A stretch of DNA of 20,535 bases from Rikenellaceae bacterium (GCA_900771005.1 CAAGMI010000150.1:1-20535); one strand, 5' to 3'; numbered from the stretch's first letter, positions 7,644-15,879 are shown. A program made the numbers and translations. Notes: a model not told the origin generated them from the sequence alone.

Positions 7644-8952
7644 GGCTTTTCAAAAAATCTACACGCAGTTGCATGCTATCACAAAGGCGACTGTATCGTT
7701 GAAAGCAAGCGGTGTATCCAATGACGAGCTTGCAGTTGTAGCCGGCCGTCTTGCCCAGGTGGTCAAGACAAAGGGCGATCTGATCACTCTTCAGGTGTTT
7801 GCCGGAACCGAGGGCATACCTACAGATGCGGAAGTGACCTTCCTTGGAGCGCCACCGACGCTCAAGGTCAGCGATCAGCTCTCCGGTAGATTCTTCAATG
7901 CTTACGGAGAACCTATAGACGGAGGCCCGGCCGTGGAAGGAGAAGAGAGAGAAGTCGGAGGACCGTCAGTAAACCCTTACAAACGCCGCCAGCCGTCAGA
8001 GCTTATCCCTACCGGCATTGCAGGCATCGACCTTAACAACACGCTCGTATCAGGACAGAAGATTCCTTTCTTCGCCGATCCGGACCAGCCGTACAATCAG
8101 GTGATGGCCGACGTTGCATTGAGGGCTGACGTCGATAAGATCATCCTCGGAGGAATGGGACTCAGCAACGATGACTACCTGTTCTTCAGGCACGAATTCG
8201 AATCAGCGGGTGCGCTTGACAAGATAGTATGTTTCATCAACACTACTGAAGAGCCGCCTGTCGAACGCCTTCTGATACCTGACATGACTTTGGCCGCAGC
8301 CGAGTATTTCGCTGTGGATAAGAATGAAAAGGTGCTTGTGCTGCTTACGGATATGACACTGTACGCTGATGCGCTCAGTATCGTGAGCAACAGAATGGAT
8401 CAGATTCCGTCCAAAGATTCAATGCCTGGTTCCCTCTATTCGGACCTGGCCAAGATTTACGAGAAGGCTGTGCAGCTGCCTTCGGGAGGATCGATTACCA
8501 TCATAGCCGTCACCACATTGAATGACGGAGACATCACCCACGCGATTCCGGACAACACCGGATACATCACTGAAGGACAGTTGTTCCTCAGAGCTGATTC
8601 CGATTCAGGAAAGGTCATTGTGGATCCTTTCAGATCGCTCAGCCGTCTGAAACAGCTGGTACAGGGAAAGAAAACCAGAGAGGATCATTCTCAGGTAATG
8701 AACGCCGGGGTCCGGCTGTATGCCGATGCCCAGAACGCGAAGACAAAGTTGGAAAACGGTTTCGACCTGTCAGATTATGATCTCAGATGCCTGGAATATG
8801 CGAAAGAATATGCGACAAGGCTACTGAGCATAGACGTCAACATCGGTATTGAGGAAATGCTTGACACAGCCTGGGAAATATTCGGAAAACATTTCTCAGC
8901 CGCAGAAACGGGAATCAAGCAGGCACTTATTGATAAATATTGGAAAGCCTGA
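7633..8952 (+). CDS. atpB: V-type ATP synthase/ATPase subunit B
   Basis: A 439-residue regulatory, non-catalytic head subunit. The ATG at 7633 is chosen over an upstream TTG (7624) because it starts MANKAFQKIY, a normal family N-terminus. There is no intact P-loop: the corresponding region reads SGQKIPFFADP (140-150), as expected for B. SLSRL (335-339) carries the arginine (Arg338) that corresponds to the family's arginine finger reaching into the A-subunit site. MPGSLYSDLAKIYEKA (264-279) is another conserved block. It overlaps atpA by 11 bases and ends in a TGATG overlap with the D gene, so equal expression of A and B is favoured by coupling. Confidence 0.96.
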   Translation: MANKAFQKIYTQLHAITKATVSLKASGVSNDELAVVAGRLAQVVKTKGDLITLQVFAGTEGIPTDAEVTFLGAPPTLKVSDQLSGRFFNAYGEPIDGGPAVEGEEREVGGPSVNPYKRRQPSELIPTGIAGIDLNNTLVSGQKIPFFADPDQPYNQVMADVALRADVDKIILGGMGLSNDDYLFFRHEFESAGALDKIVCFINTTEEPPVERLLIPDMTLAAAEYFAVDKNEKVLVLLTDMTLYADALSIVSNRMDQIPSKDSMPGSLYSDLAKIYEKAVQLPSGGSITIIAVTTLNDGDITHAIPDNTGYITEGQLFLRADSDSGKVIVDPFRSLSRLKQLVQGKKTREDHSQVMNAGVRLYADAQNAKTKLENGFDLSDYDLRCLEYAKEYATRLLSIDVNIGIEEMLDTAWEIFGKHFSAAETGIKQALIDKYWKA

Positions 8953-9563
8953 TGGCAATCAAGTTTCAATATAACAAGACATCTCTGACAAACCTCGGGA
9001 AACAGCTCAAGGTCAGGCAGAACGCGCTTCCTACCCTGAAGAACAAGGAATCTGCGCTTCGTGCAAGCGTGATCGTGGCCAAGCAGGAGGCTGAGAAGCT
9101 CGCACAGGAACTTAAGGATTCACTTAAGGAATATGATTATCTGGCAGCACTTTGGAATGAGTTCGAGCCCGGATTGATAAAGATCGTGGATGTCGAACTT
9201 GATACAGTCAAGGTTGCAGGAGTAAAGACTCCCGATTTGAAAGAGATCAAATATGAGTTGAAAAGTTTCAATGCCTTCGTAAAGCCGGCCTGGTATGCGG
9301 ACGGCGTTGAGATACTCAAGAAATTGACGAAGATCGGGATAGAATCGGAGATATACGAGCAGAAGAGACAGATTCTCGAGTTCAGCCGAAAGAAGACCAC
9401 CCAGAAGGTGAACCTGTATGAAAAGGTACAGATTCCGGGATATCAGGAAGCCATAAGAAAGATCAAGAGGTATATGGAAGATGAGGAGAACCTCAGCAAG
9501 GCTTCATCAAAGATAGTAAAGGAAAGACACGCACTGGAAGAAGCAGAGGAGGAAGGGAAATGA
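8952..9563 (+). CDS. atpD: V-type ATP synthase/ATPase subunit D (central rotor shaft)
   Basis: A 203-residue central-stalk subunit, the counterpart of F-type gamma. The ATG at 8952 overlaps the atpB stop as TGATG; an upstream TTG (8940) would add only MESL and is less likely. The N-terminus, with TSLTNLGKQLKVRQNALPTL near 9-28, and a long charged C-terminal helix (about 130-203) are typical of D, which forms an antiparallel coiled coil inside the A3B3 ring. The gene order B-D is conserved. The usual partner subunit F is not found in this operon. The last codons are purine-rich (GAGGAGGAAGGG) and serve as the ribosome binding site of the next gene. Confidence 0.93.
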   Translation: MAIKFQYNKTSLTNLGKQLKVRQNALPTLKNKESALRASVIVAKQEAEKLAQELKDSLKEYDYLAALWNEFEPGLIKIVDVELDTVKVAGVKTPDLKEIKYELKSFNAFVKPAWYADGVEILKKLTKIGIESEIYEQKRQILEFSRKKTTQKVNLYEKVQIPGYQEAIRKIKRYMEDEENLSKASSKIVKERHALEEAEEEGK

Positions 9564-11284
9564 TTACGCCTATGACCAAATACTCCTTCATCGTTCCGGA
9601 AGGAGACAAAGACCAGTTCCTGAGCAAACTGCAGGAGCTGGGAGTAGTGGATATAGCCAGATCCTCAAAGCCCGTGGATGAGCACTCTTCCGAACTTTTC
9701 GGCAAAATTGAGGAGGCGAAGGAAGAAATCCGCACTCTGGAAAAGGGAGAAGACGCAATCATTGTCAGTCTGAAGGCAGGGAAAAGGAGACTTCAGGAAA
9801 ACATCATCGCATCGGAGATTTGGGGAGAATTCAGCCGGGAAGAGATTGACAGACTCGGTGGATACGGTCTGGAGATAAGGCTGTACAGTGTCAGTGAAAA
9901 GAAGTTCGACAAGGATTGGGAGAATCAATATCCCCTCAGTATAATAGCAAAGAAAGGCTCGAACATCTATTTTGCCGTAGTCGGAGACGGGACATTCCCG
10001 CTCAAGGAGATAGCAATCCCTGAAAAGAATGCATCCGAATACCTCTCAGAGCTTGAAAGAACAAACATTGAGATAGCGAACCATTCGAAGGAGCTGGAGA
10101 ACCGCAAACCGGAAATCCCACGGCTCAAAGCATATATCGAAGGGCTCAAGGCGGAACTGGACAAATATCTTGCAGGAGTGCAGGGAGAGAACGCCGCGGA
10201 GAACACGCTCTGCGTTTTCGAAGGATTCGCCCCGCAGGCTGATGATGCCAGGCTGAAAGCCGAATTCGACAAACTTGACATATACTACATATCGGAAGCC
10301 GCCAGATTGGAGGACAATCCCCCGATCAAACTGAAGAACAATTGGTTTACGAGGAACTTCGAGGTATTCACCGGCATGTACGGTATGCCTGCTTACAATG
10401 AATTCGACCCTACTCCTTTCCTCAGCATATTCTTCCTGCTGTTCTTCGCAATGTGTATGGGTGATGCGGGATATGGAATCCTTCTTATAATAATAGGAAT
10501 GCTCCTGAAAGGCAGGGAAGGCGGTCTTGCCAGACTTTACAAACTGATAATTACCCTGGGCATAGGTACCTTCTTCGTTGGAATCGTCATGGGTTCTGCT
10601 TTCGGAGTAGACCTGAGCCAGCAGGCATGGGTTCCTGCAGGATTAAAGAAGTTGATGATTACTGGAGAAATCGCCGGTTATTCAGCTCAGATGGTGCTCG
10701 CCCTGGGCATTGGTGTCCTGCACATAAGCCTGGCAATGATAACCAAGGCCATCTGGTCTGTAAGGAAAGAAGGCTTCAAGAATTCTCTCAGCACATTGGG
10801 ATGGACTCTGCTGATAGTCGGTTCGGTTATCGTACTGGCAACCGTCCTCGTAGGACTTGTAGATGAAAACACCGCCAAACTGGTAATCATAATAATAGCG
10901 GCCGTATCCTGCCTCGGAATCTTCCTGTTCAACAAATGGGGACGGAATCCGTTGATAAACGTAGGGTCCGGTCTCTGGGACACATACAGTATGGCTTCCG
11001 GACTGATGGGAGATGTACTCAGCTACATAAGACTATACGCTCTCGGACTGTCCGGAGGAATGCTTGGATCGACATTCAACACCATAGCGGAAATGGTAAA
11101 GGGCAGCGACCCTACCTGGCAGTGGATCCCATTCGTTCTGATCCTCCTTGTAGGACACGCGCTCAACCTTGCCATGAGTTGCCTGGGCGCCTTCGTTCAC
11201 CCTTTGAGACTCAATTTCGTCGAGTTCTTCAAGAACTCAGGATATGAAGGAAAGGGAACCACATACAATCCTTTAAAGAAATAA
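9560..11284 (+). CDS. atpI: V-type ATP synthase/ATPase membrane subunit I (a-type)
   Basis: A 574-residue stator subunit that forms the ion half-channels next to the proteolipid ring. The cytoplasmic N-terminal half (about 1-280) is charged and helical and binds the peripheral stalk. From 284 on there are several hydrophobic segments, including 284-300, 305-316, 327-349, 376-400, 412-434, 439-457, 480-508 and 522-545. MGDAGYG (300-306) is a family hallmark, and the essential arginine is Arg491 in SYIRLYALGLSGG. The C-terminal FVHPLRLNFVEFF block is also typical. The start overlaps the D-gene stop as ATGA and follows a strong GAGGAGGAAGGG ribosome binding site; a second in-frame ATG at 9572 is possible. 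Confidence 0.95.
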   Translation: MITPMTKYSFIVPEGDKDQFLSKLQELGVVDIARSSKPVDEHSSELFGKIEEAKEEIRTLEKGEDAIIVSLKAGKRRLQENIIASEIWGEFSREEIDRLGGYGLEIRLYSVSEKKFDKDWENQYPLSIIAKKGSNIYFAVVGDGTFPLKEIAIPEKNASEYLSELERTNIEIANHSKELENRKPEIPRLKAYIEGLKAELDKYLAGVQGENAAENTLCVFEGFAPQADDARLKAEFDKLDIYYISEAARLEDNPPIKLKNNWFTRNFEVFTGMYGMPAYNEFDPTPFLSIFFLLFFAMCMGDAGYGILLIIIGMLLKGREGGLARLYKLIITLGIGTFFVGIVMGSAFGVDLSQQAWVPAGLKKLMITGEIAGYSAQMVLALGIGVLHISLAMITKAIWSVRKEGFKNSLSTLGWTLLIVGSVIVLATVLVGLVDENTAKLVIIIIAAVSCLGIFLFNKWGRNPLINVGSGLWDTYSMASGLMGDVLSYIRLYALGLSGGMLGSTFNTIAEMVKGSDPTWQWIPFVLILLVGHALNLAMSCLGAFVHPLRLNFVEFFKNSGYEGKGTTYNPLKK

Positions 11285-11304
11285 CAAAACAAAATCATAA
11301 CATT

Positions 11305-11727
11305 ATGCTTAATTTAATTCTTGGTTATCTTGGACTGGGCCTTATGCTGGGCCTGGCCGGTGTCGGATCAAGTATCGGCACCACGATTGCAGGAAACGCA
11401 GCGGAAGGCGCCCTGAAGAACAATCCTGAGCAATCATCCAGTTATATGATTCTCTCAGCCCTTCCTGCAACACAGGGTCTTTACGGATTCCTCGCATTCA
11501 TACTCTGGCTTGGAAGGGATTTCGCCGACCAGGGACTCAAGCTGTTCGGCGTAGGAATCAGCGTCGGACTGGTTTGTATGATATCAGCAATCCGTCAGGG
11601 ACAGGTTTGCGCCAACGGTATCATCGGAGTATCACAGGGTCACAACGTAATGACAAACACCATGATTTACGCTGCACTCCCTGAGTTCTATGCAATTCTT
11701 TCACTTATTGCAGCCATCATGATCTAA
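11305..11727 (+). CDS. atpK: V-type ATP synthase/ATPase proteolipid subunit K
   Basis: A 140-residue proteolipid with four hydrophobic helices (about 4-28, 47-69, 79-103, 117-140), i.e. two fused c-type hairpins. Only the second hairpin has the ion-carrying carboxylate, Glu127 in ALPEFYAIL; the equivalent place in the first hairpin reads LPATQGLYGF with Gln57. Leu53, Thr56, Gln57, Gln98 and Glu127 match the Na+-binding set L/T/Q/Q/E known from the Enterococcus hirae NtpK ring, with the same 29-residue spacing between the last two. Sodium coupling is therefore likely but is inference. It is the last gene, 20 bases after atpI, and the only one in the operon not overlapping its neighbour. A long hairpin follows the stop. 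Confidence 0.95.
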   Translation: MLNLILGYLGLGLMLGLAGVGSSIGTTIAGNAAEGALKNNPEQSSSYMILSALPATQGLYGFLAFILWLGRDFADQGLKLFGVGISVGLVCMISAIRQGQVCANGIIGVSQGHNVMTNTMIYAALPEFYAILSLIAAIMI

Positions 11728-11740
11728 CGGATTAAGCTCC

Positions 11741-11824
11741 GATACAGGGACTCCCTCTTTTCAAAGCAGAGTAAGCACCATCGCTTCGCTCGTAAATGCT
11801 TTGAAAGGAGGGAGTCCCTGTATC
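11741..11824. repeat. 84-base near-perfect inverted repeat between convergent operons
   Basis: The left arm 11741-11768 and right arm 11797-11824 are complementary over 28 positions, with a single G-T pair at T58 of the left arm (11758). The loop of 28 bases (11769-11796) can add short GAG/CTC and AGC/GCT pairs. The arms begin GATACAGGGACTCCCTC and end GAGGGAGTCCCTGTATC. The element begins 13 bases after the atpK stop and ends 12 bases before the stop of the convergent transglycosylase gene, so it can stop transcription from both sides. No T run follows, so it is not a classic terminator; a dispersed palindromic repeat or a tiny non-autonomous mobile element is also possible. Confidence 0.85.
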
Positions 11825-11836
11825 AGGTAATTATAA

Positions 11837-13210
11837 TCAGTTAGGATAGATATACAGGACCTGACCTACGCGGATATTGGTACTCTTCAGGTTGTTCCAT
11901 TTCTGAATCTGCTTGACAGTGACGTGATAGCGGGTGGCGATCTTGCCAAGCACATCTCCCCTGTTTACACGGTAAGCGATGCGGTCGGAGTTTGTCGTAC
12001 TGTTCTTTATGCTCTTGACCACCTGTTCGGTAAACAGAGAATCGGACTTGTACCTCACGAGTGAATCCAGTCCGACGTCTATGAATGAATTCGAATAGAC
12101 ATAAGGAAGTTTCAGGACATAAGAAGCCTCATTCCCTGGAACCACGTCCCTGATATATTGAGGATTGAGATCGCGAAGGTCTTCGACAGGCACGCCCACC
12201 ACCTCATTGAGCTGGGTGAAATGAAGGTTCTGGTTGACGACGAAGGTATCCACCTCGACCGGCACCGGGCATGGCTGTGGCACAATGCCATAGTCCTTGT
12301 AATATGTCATCGCGTACATGGCTCCAACAAAAGCAGGCATATATCCCCTTGTCTCCCTCGGAAGATATGGATAAATGGACCAGAAATCCATCTTTCCGCC
12401 CGCCCTTCTTATGGCTTTGCGGACATTGCCTGTTCCGCAGTTGTATGAGCTTATTGCAAGAGTCCAGTCACCGAAAGCATTGTAAGCATCCCTGAGGTAT
12501 CTTGCAGCGGCATCGACGGCCTTTTCCACATCCATTCTCTCATCAACATAGGAGTTGATGGTAAGTCCGTAAAGTTTTCCGGTCCTGTACATGAACTGCC
12601 ACATACCCTTGGCACCCGCCCTTGACTGTGCTGTAGCCTTGAGCATGGATTCAATGACAGCCATATATTTCAACTCGACAGGAAGCCCATACCTGTCGAA
12701 TGCCTCCTCGAATATCGGCATATAATACTGGGCCAGGCCAAGGACCACGCCCATCTTCTCCGGCATCTTCTCGGAATAAAGAACTATATAATTCTTCACC
12801 GTAGCATTGAACGGTAATGAAATGTATGAGTTCATCGCTCTGAGTTTCTTTATTATCTCCTCGTCAGAGGCCTTTGAAGGGAAACTTACCGAATCCAGGT
12901 CATATTGCTCGCCATCGACGAACTCTACGACCCTTCTGCTCTCATAAAGAGCGGTAAGGATGCTGTCAGTTACTTCCGGAGTATATTCAATCTGTACCTC
13001 CGCCCTCTCCTGTTCCTTCGCTGCCGCCTCATCAATCAAAGAATAAAGCCGATCCAGAACCAGTTGCAGGGAATCGACCTTGAACTGAAGGGATCTGTTC
13101 TCCTGTTGAAGCTGTTTCTTTGTCGGAGCTTCCAGATAATCCCTTATGCTTTGAGCGGAAACGCAGACCGGTACCAAGACCGCCAGTATCAGAGTAAAGA
13201 TTCTTTTCAT
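11837..13210 (-). CDS. LysM-containing lytic murein transglycosylase (MltD-like)
   Basis: A 457-residue exported enzyme that cleaves the glycan strands of peptidoglycan. A signal peptide spans 1-19 (cut likely VSA/QS). Residues 30-70 form a short coiled coil. The SLT domain lies at about 165-300: the catalytic glutamate is Glu187 in YMAVIESML, followed by SRAGAKGMWQFM (197-207) and AISSYNCGTGNV (252-263), all hallmarks of the lysozyme-like transglycosylase fold. A single C-terminal LysM domain (411-455, starting AYRVNRGDVLGKIA) binds peptidoglycan. It is the last gene of the parA-parB-DUF5683 operon, one base after the DUF5683 stop, which suggests co-transcription and possibly a role in wall splitting during division. 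No lipobox is visible, unlike E. coli MltD. Confidence 0.94.
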   Translation of the reverse strand: MKRIFTLILAVLVPVCVSAQSIRDYLEAPTKKQLQQENRSLQFKVDSLQLVLDRLYSLIDEAAAKEQERAEVQIEYTPEVTDSILTALYESRRVVEFVDGEQYDLDSVSFPSKASDEEIIKKLRAMNSYISLPFNATVKNYIVLYSEKMPEKMGVVLGLAQYYMPIFEEAFDRYGLPVELKYMAVIESMLKATAQSRAGAKGMWQFMYRTGKLYGLTINSYVDERMDVEKAVDAAARYLRDAYNAFGDWTLAISSYNCGTGNVRKAIRRAGGKMDFWSIYPYLPRETRGYMPAFVGAMYAMTYYKDYGIVPQPCPVPVEVDTFVVNQNLHFTQLNEVVGVPVEDLRDLNPQYIRDVVPGNEASYVLKLPYVYSNSFIDVGLDSLVRYKSDSLFTEQVVKSIKNSTTNSDRIAYRVNRGDVLGKIATRYHVTVKQIQKWNNLKSTNIRVGQVLYIYPN

Positions 13211-13211
13211 A

Positions 13212-14123
13212 TCAGAAATTAAGACCGAAACGCAGGCCTACAGCCGGCGTGGAATTGTTCAGCGTGGCCAGTTGGGTGTTTGGTGTAATAACGGTAGGGC
13301 TGATATCAAGGGCCAGATTATCATCTATTTCAAACCCATGCATATAAGCGAATACGTTCGCATCAATGATCTGCAAAAGATATACGGCGGCCACGGCCAG
13401 GATTGAATAATCACGGTATCTTCTGTAGATATCCCTGTAGTACAAAGCCGTTTCTTCGGAAATAGGGCTTTTGCTGCCCTCCATACCTGCTTCTATATAT
13501 ATGCGACGGAATCGTTCGTAATTAGTGCTGTAGAAATTGTAATAATGCAGTCCGGCTACCATTCCTCCCCAGTAGATAGGAAGTTTCCAGGCTTCTCCGT
13601 TGTATATCTGGCCGAGTCCCGGACACAGCAATGAATACAGCGTCGCCTTGGCTGCCACGGGATATTCATCCTTGCGCATATTGTAGACACCGTCCATAAG
13701 CGTCGCCCAATAAGCTATTCCCGCCCCTATGAAGCAGGCATTGCTCAAATAGTGGTTTCTTGCCTCGAATTCAGTACCAATCGACTGCTTGTACAAGTTG
13801 TTGAAATAAAAGCCGGAGCCTATTGTAGCCGCAAGACCGCCATAAATCAACGGCAGCTTCCAGTACTGCCTGTTGTAAATCTGTTCTCCGCCCACAAAAA
13901 GGATAGAACCTGCGAAAACGACACCGGGCTTGACATCCTCCTTGTGGCTGATCCCGCGGAAATAATTCCTGAACGAGAACATCACATCCGTCGTTGTTGT
14001 ATCCGACTTATCGTCATTATAGTTCTGAGTGAATGCTTCATCTCTGAACTGGGCATGAAGATCCACACCGAATCCGAAGAAAAGGCAAAGCGACAACAGA
14101 AGATATGTCAGAGTGTTACGCAT
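13212..14123 (-). CDS. DUF5683 domain protein
   Basis: A 303-residue exported or membrane protein of unknown function, assigned to DUF5683, which is commonly found next to parB in Bacteroidota. A signal peptide spans 1-24 (cut likely HA/QF). Hydrophobic segments lie around 67-80, 90-108, 128-145, 160-170, 182-197 and 238-253. The protein shows an internal repeat: GEQIYNRQYWKLPLIYGG (79-96) and GLGQIYNGEAWKLPIYWGG (169-187), each followed about 50-70 residues later by a matching segment, ATLMDGVYNMR (140-150) and LQIIDANVFAYM (250-261). Its ATG abuts the parB TAG with no gap, and it ends one base before the transglycosylase start. A role in envelope organisation is inferred only from this context. 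Confidence 0.85.
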   Translation of the reverse strand: MRNTLTYLLLSLCLFFGFGVDLHAQFRDEAFTQNYNDDKSDTTTTDVMFSFRNYFRGISHKEDVKPGVVFAGSILFVGGEQIYNRQYWKLPLIYGGLAATIGSGFYFNNLYKQSIGTEFEARNHYLSNACFIGAGIAYWATLMDGVYNMRKDEYPVAAKATLYSLLCPGLGQIYNGEAWKLPIYWGGMVAGLHYYNFYSTNYERFRRIYIEAGMEGSKSPISEETALYYRDIYRRYRDYSILAVAAVYLLQIIDANVFAYMHGFEIDDNLALDISPTVITPNTQLATLNNSTPAVGLRFGLNF

Positions 14124-15056
14124 CTACTTCCCTGTGTCCTCCAAAGAGCCGAGAAACTTGCGCAACTGTTCATCAGAATTGAACTTCAGCGTTATGCTAC
14201 CCTTGCCTGAGCTGCTCCTGTGCACTGTCACATCCCCGTCAAAGCGGCTGTTGAAATATGCTTTCAACCTTGAATAGTCTTCAGTAAGATCCAATCCTTT
14301 CCTTTGAGGAGAGACTTTCGCATCCTTCTTTGAAATCCCGGAGATCTTTTCCTCCAGCTGACGGATAGACCAGTCTTCCTTGATAATGGTGTCACAGAGT
14401 CTTTCCTGAAGGGACGGATCATCAATACCGAGCAGAACCTTGGCGTGACCTACAGACACGAGACCTACCTTCAGGTCATGCTGGACCTTTGCAGGCAATT
14501 TCAAGAGCCGCAGGGTATTGGTCACGGAGGTGCGTTTCTTCCCTACCCTTTCAGCCATTTCCTCCTGAGTGAGCTGACACTCGTCAATCAGTCTCTGGTA
14601 GCTCATCGCCACCTCGATAGGATCCAGATTCTCTCTCTGAATATTCTCGACGATGGCCATTTCAAGCATATTCCTGTCATTGGCTTCACGGACATAAGCC
14701 GGTATCATCGTCATCCCCGCCATCCTGCAGGCACGGAACCTGCGTTCACCACTGATGATCTGATACTGAGAGTCCGAAACCTTCCTGACGGTAATCGGCT
14801 GAATCAATCCAAGGGACTTGATTGAAGCGGAAAGTTCCTCTATCGCCTCCTGATTGAATGTCATCCTCGGCTGATACGGATTTGCGACAATCATGTCGGC
14901 AGGCACCCTCATCACATCGGAGGTATCCGTACGGCTTTTGATTCCGGCAATCTCCTTGTTGATATAGCCGACAGGTTTGCGCAGGGAATCAGCGCTTGGC
15001 ACTTCTCCCAGCAGGGCGCTGAGACCTTTTCCTAGTCCTCTTGGTTCTTTTGGCAT
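14124..15056 (-). CDS. parB: ParB/Spo0J family chromosome partitioning protein
   Basis: A 310-residue DNA-binding CTPase clamp that loads at parS sites and helps separate chromosomes with ParA. The N-terminal RGLGKGLSALLG (6-17) is the usual ParA-interacting segment. The ParB/Srx CTP-binding domain has NPYQPR (59-64) and GERRFRA (103-109), followed by ENIQREN (137-143). The KorB-like helix-turn-helix spans about 160-187 (LTQEEMAERVGKKRTSVTN). About 250-310 form the C-terminal dimerisation domain. All expected motifs are intact. It lies 11 bases downstream of parA. No canonical parS was found in the window by reading. Confidence 0.97.
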   Translation of the reverse strand: MPKEPRGLGKGLSALLGEVPSADSLRKPVGYINKEIAGIKSRTDTSDVMRVPADMIVANPYQPRMTFNQEAIEELSASIKSLGLIQPITVRKVSDSQYQIISGERRFRACRMAGMTMIPAYVREANDRNMLEMAIVENIQRENLDPIEVAMSYQRLIDECQLTQEEMAERVGKKRTSVTNTLRLLKLPAKVQHDLKVGLVSVGHAKVLLGIDDPSLQERLCDTIIKEDWSIRQLEEKISGISKKDAKVSPQRKGLDLTEDYSRLKAYFNSRFDGDVTVHRSSSGKGSITLKFNSDEQLRKFLGSLEDTGK

Positions 15057-15066
15057 ATGGCTTCAA

Positions 15067-15855
15067 TTATTTTCCGGCAACGGTCACCTGACCTGAACGT
15101 TCAAGAAGTTCCCTGGCCAGATTGAGGTAGTTTGTCGAGCCGTTGCTCATAATATCGTACAATACAATAGGCTTTCCGTGCGACGGAGCCTCGGAAAGGC
15201 GTATATTTCTCTGTATGATGGTTCTGAACACAAGTTCCTTGAAATGTTCCCTGAGTTCGTTCGCCACCTGGGTGTGGACCTTTGTCCTACCGTCAAACAT
15301 CGTAATGACAAAACCTTCGATGGTCAGTGAAGGATTCACGCCGTTCTGCACAAGACGTATGGTCTGCAGAAGCTTGCCCAACCCTTCCAGCGCAAAGAAT
15401 TCAGGCTGCACCGGTATGATTACCGAATCGGCGGCCGTGAGTGAATTTACAGTTATAAGTCCGAGCGACGGAGAGCAGTCGATTATGATGAAATCATAGT
15501 TGTCCTTTATCGTATCAAGGGCATTCTTGAGAATGGATTCCCTGTCTTCCGCATCAAGCATCTCGATTTCCGCACCCACAAGATTGATATGGGAAGGAAT
15601 CATATGAAGCTTCTCTATTTCCGTCTGTATCAGAGCATCTTCAATACCTATCTTCCCTATCATTACCTCATACAGGGTCCGCTTGTGGTCATCATCCGGA
15701 GAAAAGTTCAGACCTGACGTCGTATTGGCCTGAGGGTCAGCGTCTATAATCAGGACATTCTTCTCCAACACGGCAAGCGAAGCGGCGAGATTGATTGCCG
15801 TCGTTGTCTTGCCCACACCACCTTTTTGATTGGCTATCGCTATGATTTTACCCAT
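15067..15855 (-). CDS. parA: ParA/Soj family chromosome partitioning ATPase
   Basis: A 262-residue deviant-Walker ATPase that moves ParB-parS complexes over the nucleoid. The deviant Walker A box is KGGVGKTT (11-18) with the signature Lys11, followed by DADPQAN (38-44) and the Walker B segment FIIIDCSPSLG (122-132). IPVQPEFFALEG (147-158) is another conserved block. There is no N-terminal helix-turn-helix, so it is the chromosomal (Soj-like) type rather than a plasmid type Ia protein. It is the first gene of a four-gene operon and diverges from the lipid kinase gene over 59 bases that hold -7-like boxes in both directions. Confidence 0.97.
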   Translation of the reverse strand: MGKIIAIANQKGGVGKTTTAINLAASLAVLEKNVLIIDADPQANTTSGLNFSPDDDHKRTLYEVMIGKIGIEDALIQTEIEKLHMIPSHINLVGAEIEMLDAEDRESILKNALDTIKDNYDFIIIDCSPSLGLITVNSLTAADSVIIPVQPEFFALEGLGKLLQTIRLVQNGVNPSLTIEGFVITMFDGRTKVHTQVANELREHFKELVFRTIIQRNIRLSEAPSHGKPIVLYDIMSNGSTNYLNLARELLERSGQVTVAGK

Positions 15856-15879
15856 AAGAATAAGTTTTGCCTAGAAGTG

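Noticed and set aside
11769..11796. Loop of the 84-base hairpin as a small coding sequence or tRNA fragment
   Set aside because: It is only 28 bases, with no start-stop pair and no tRNA-like arms.
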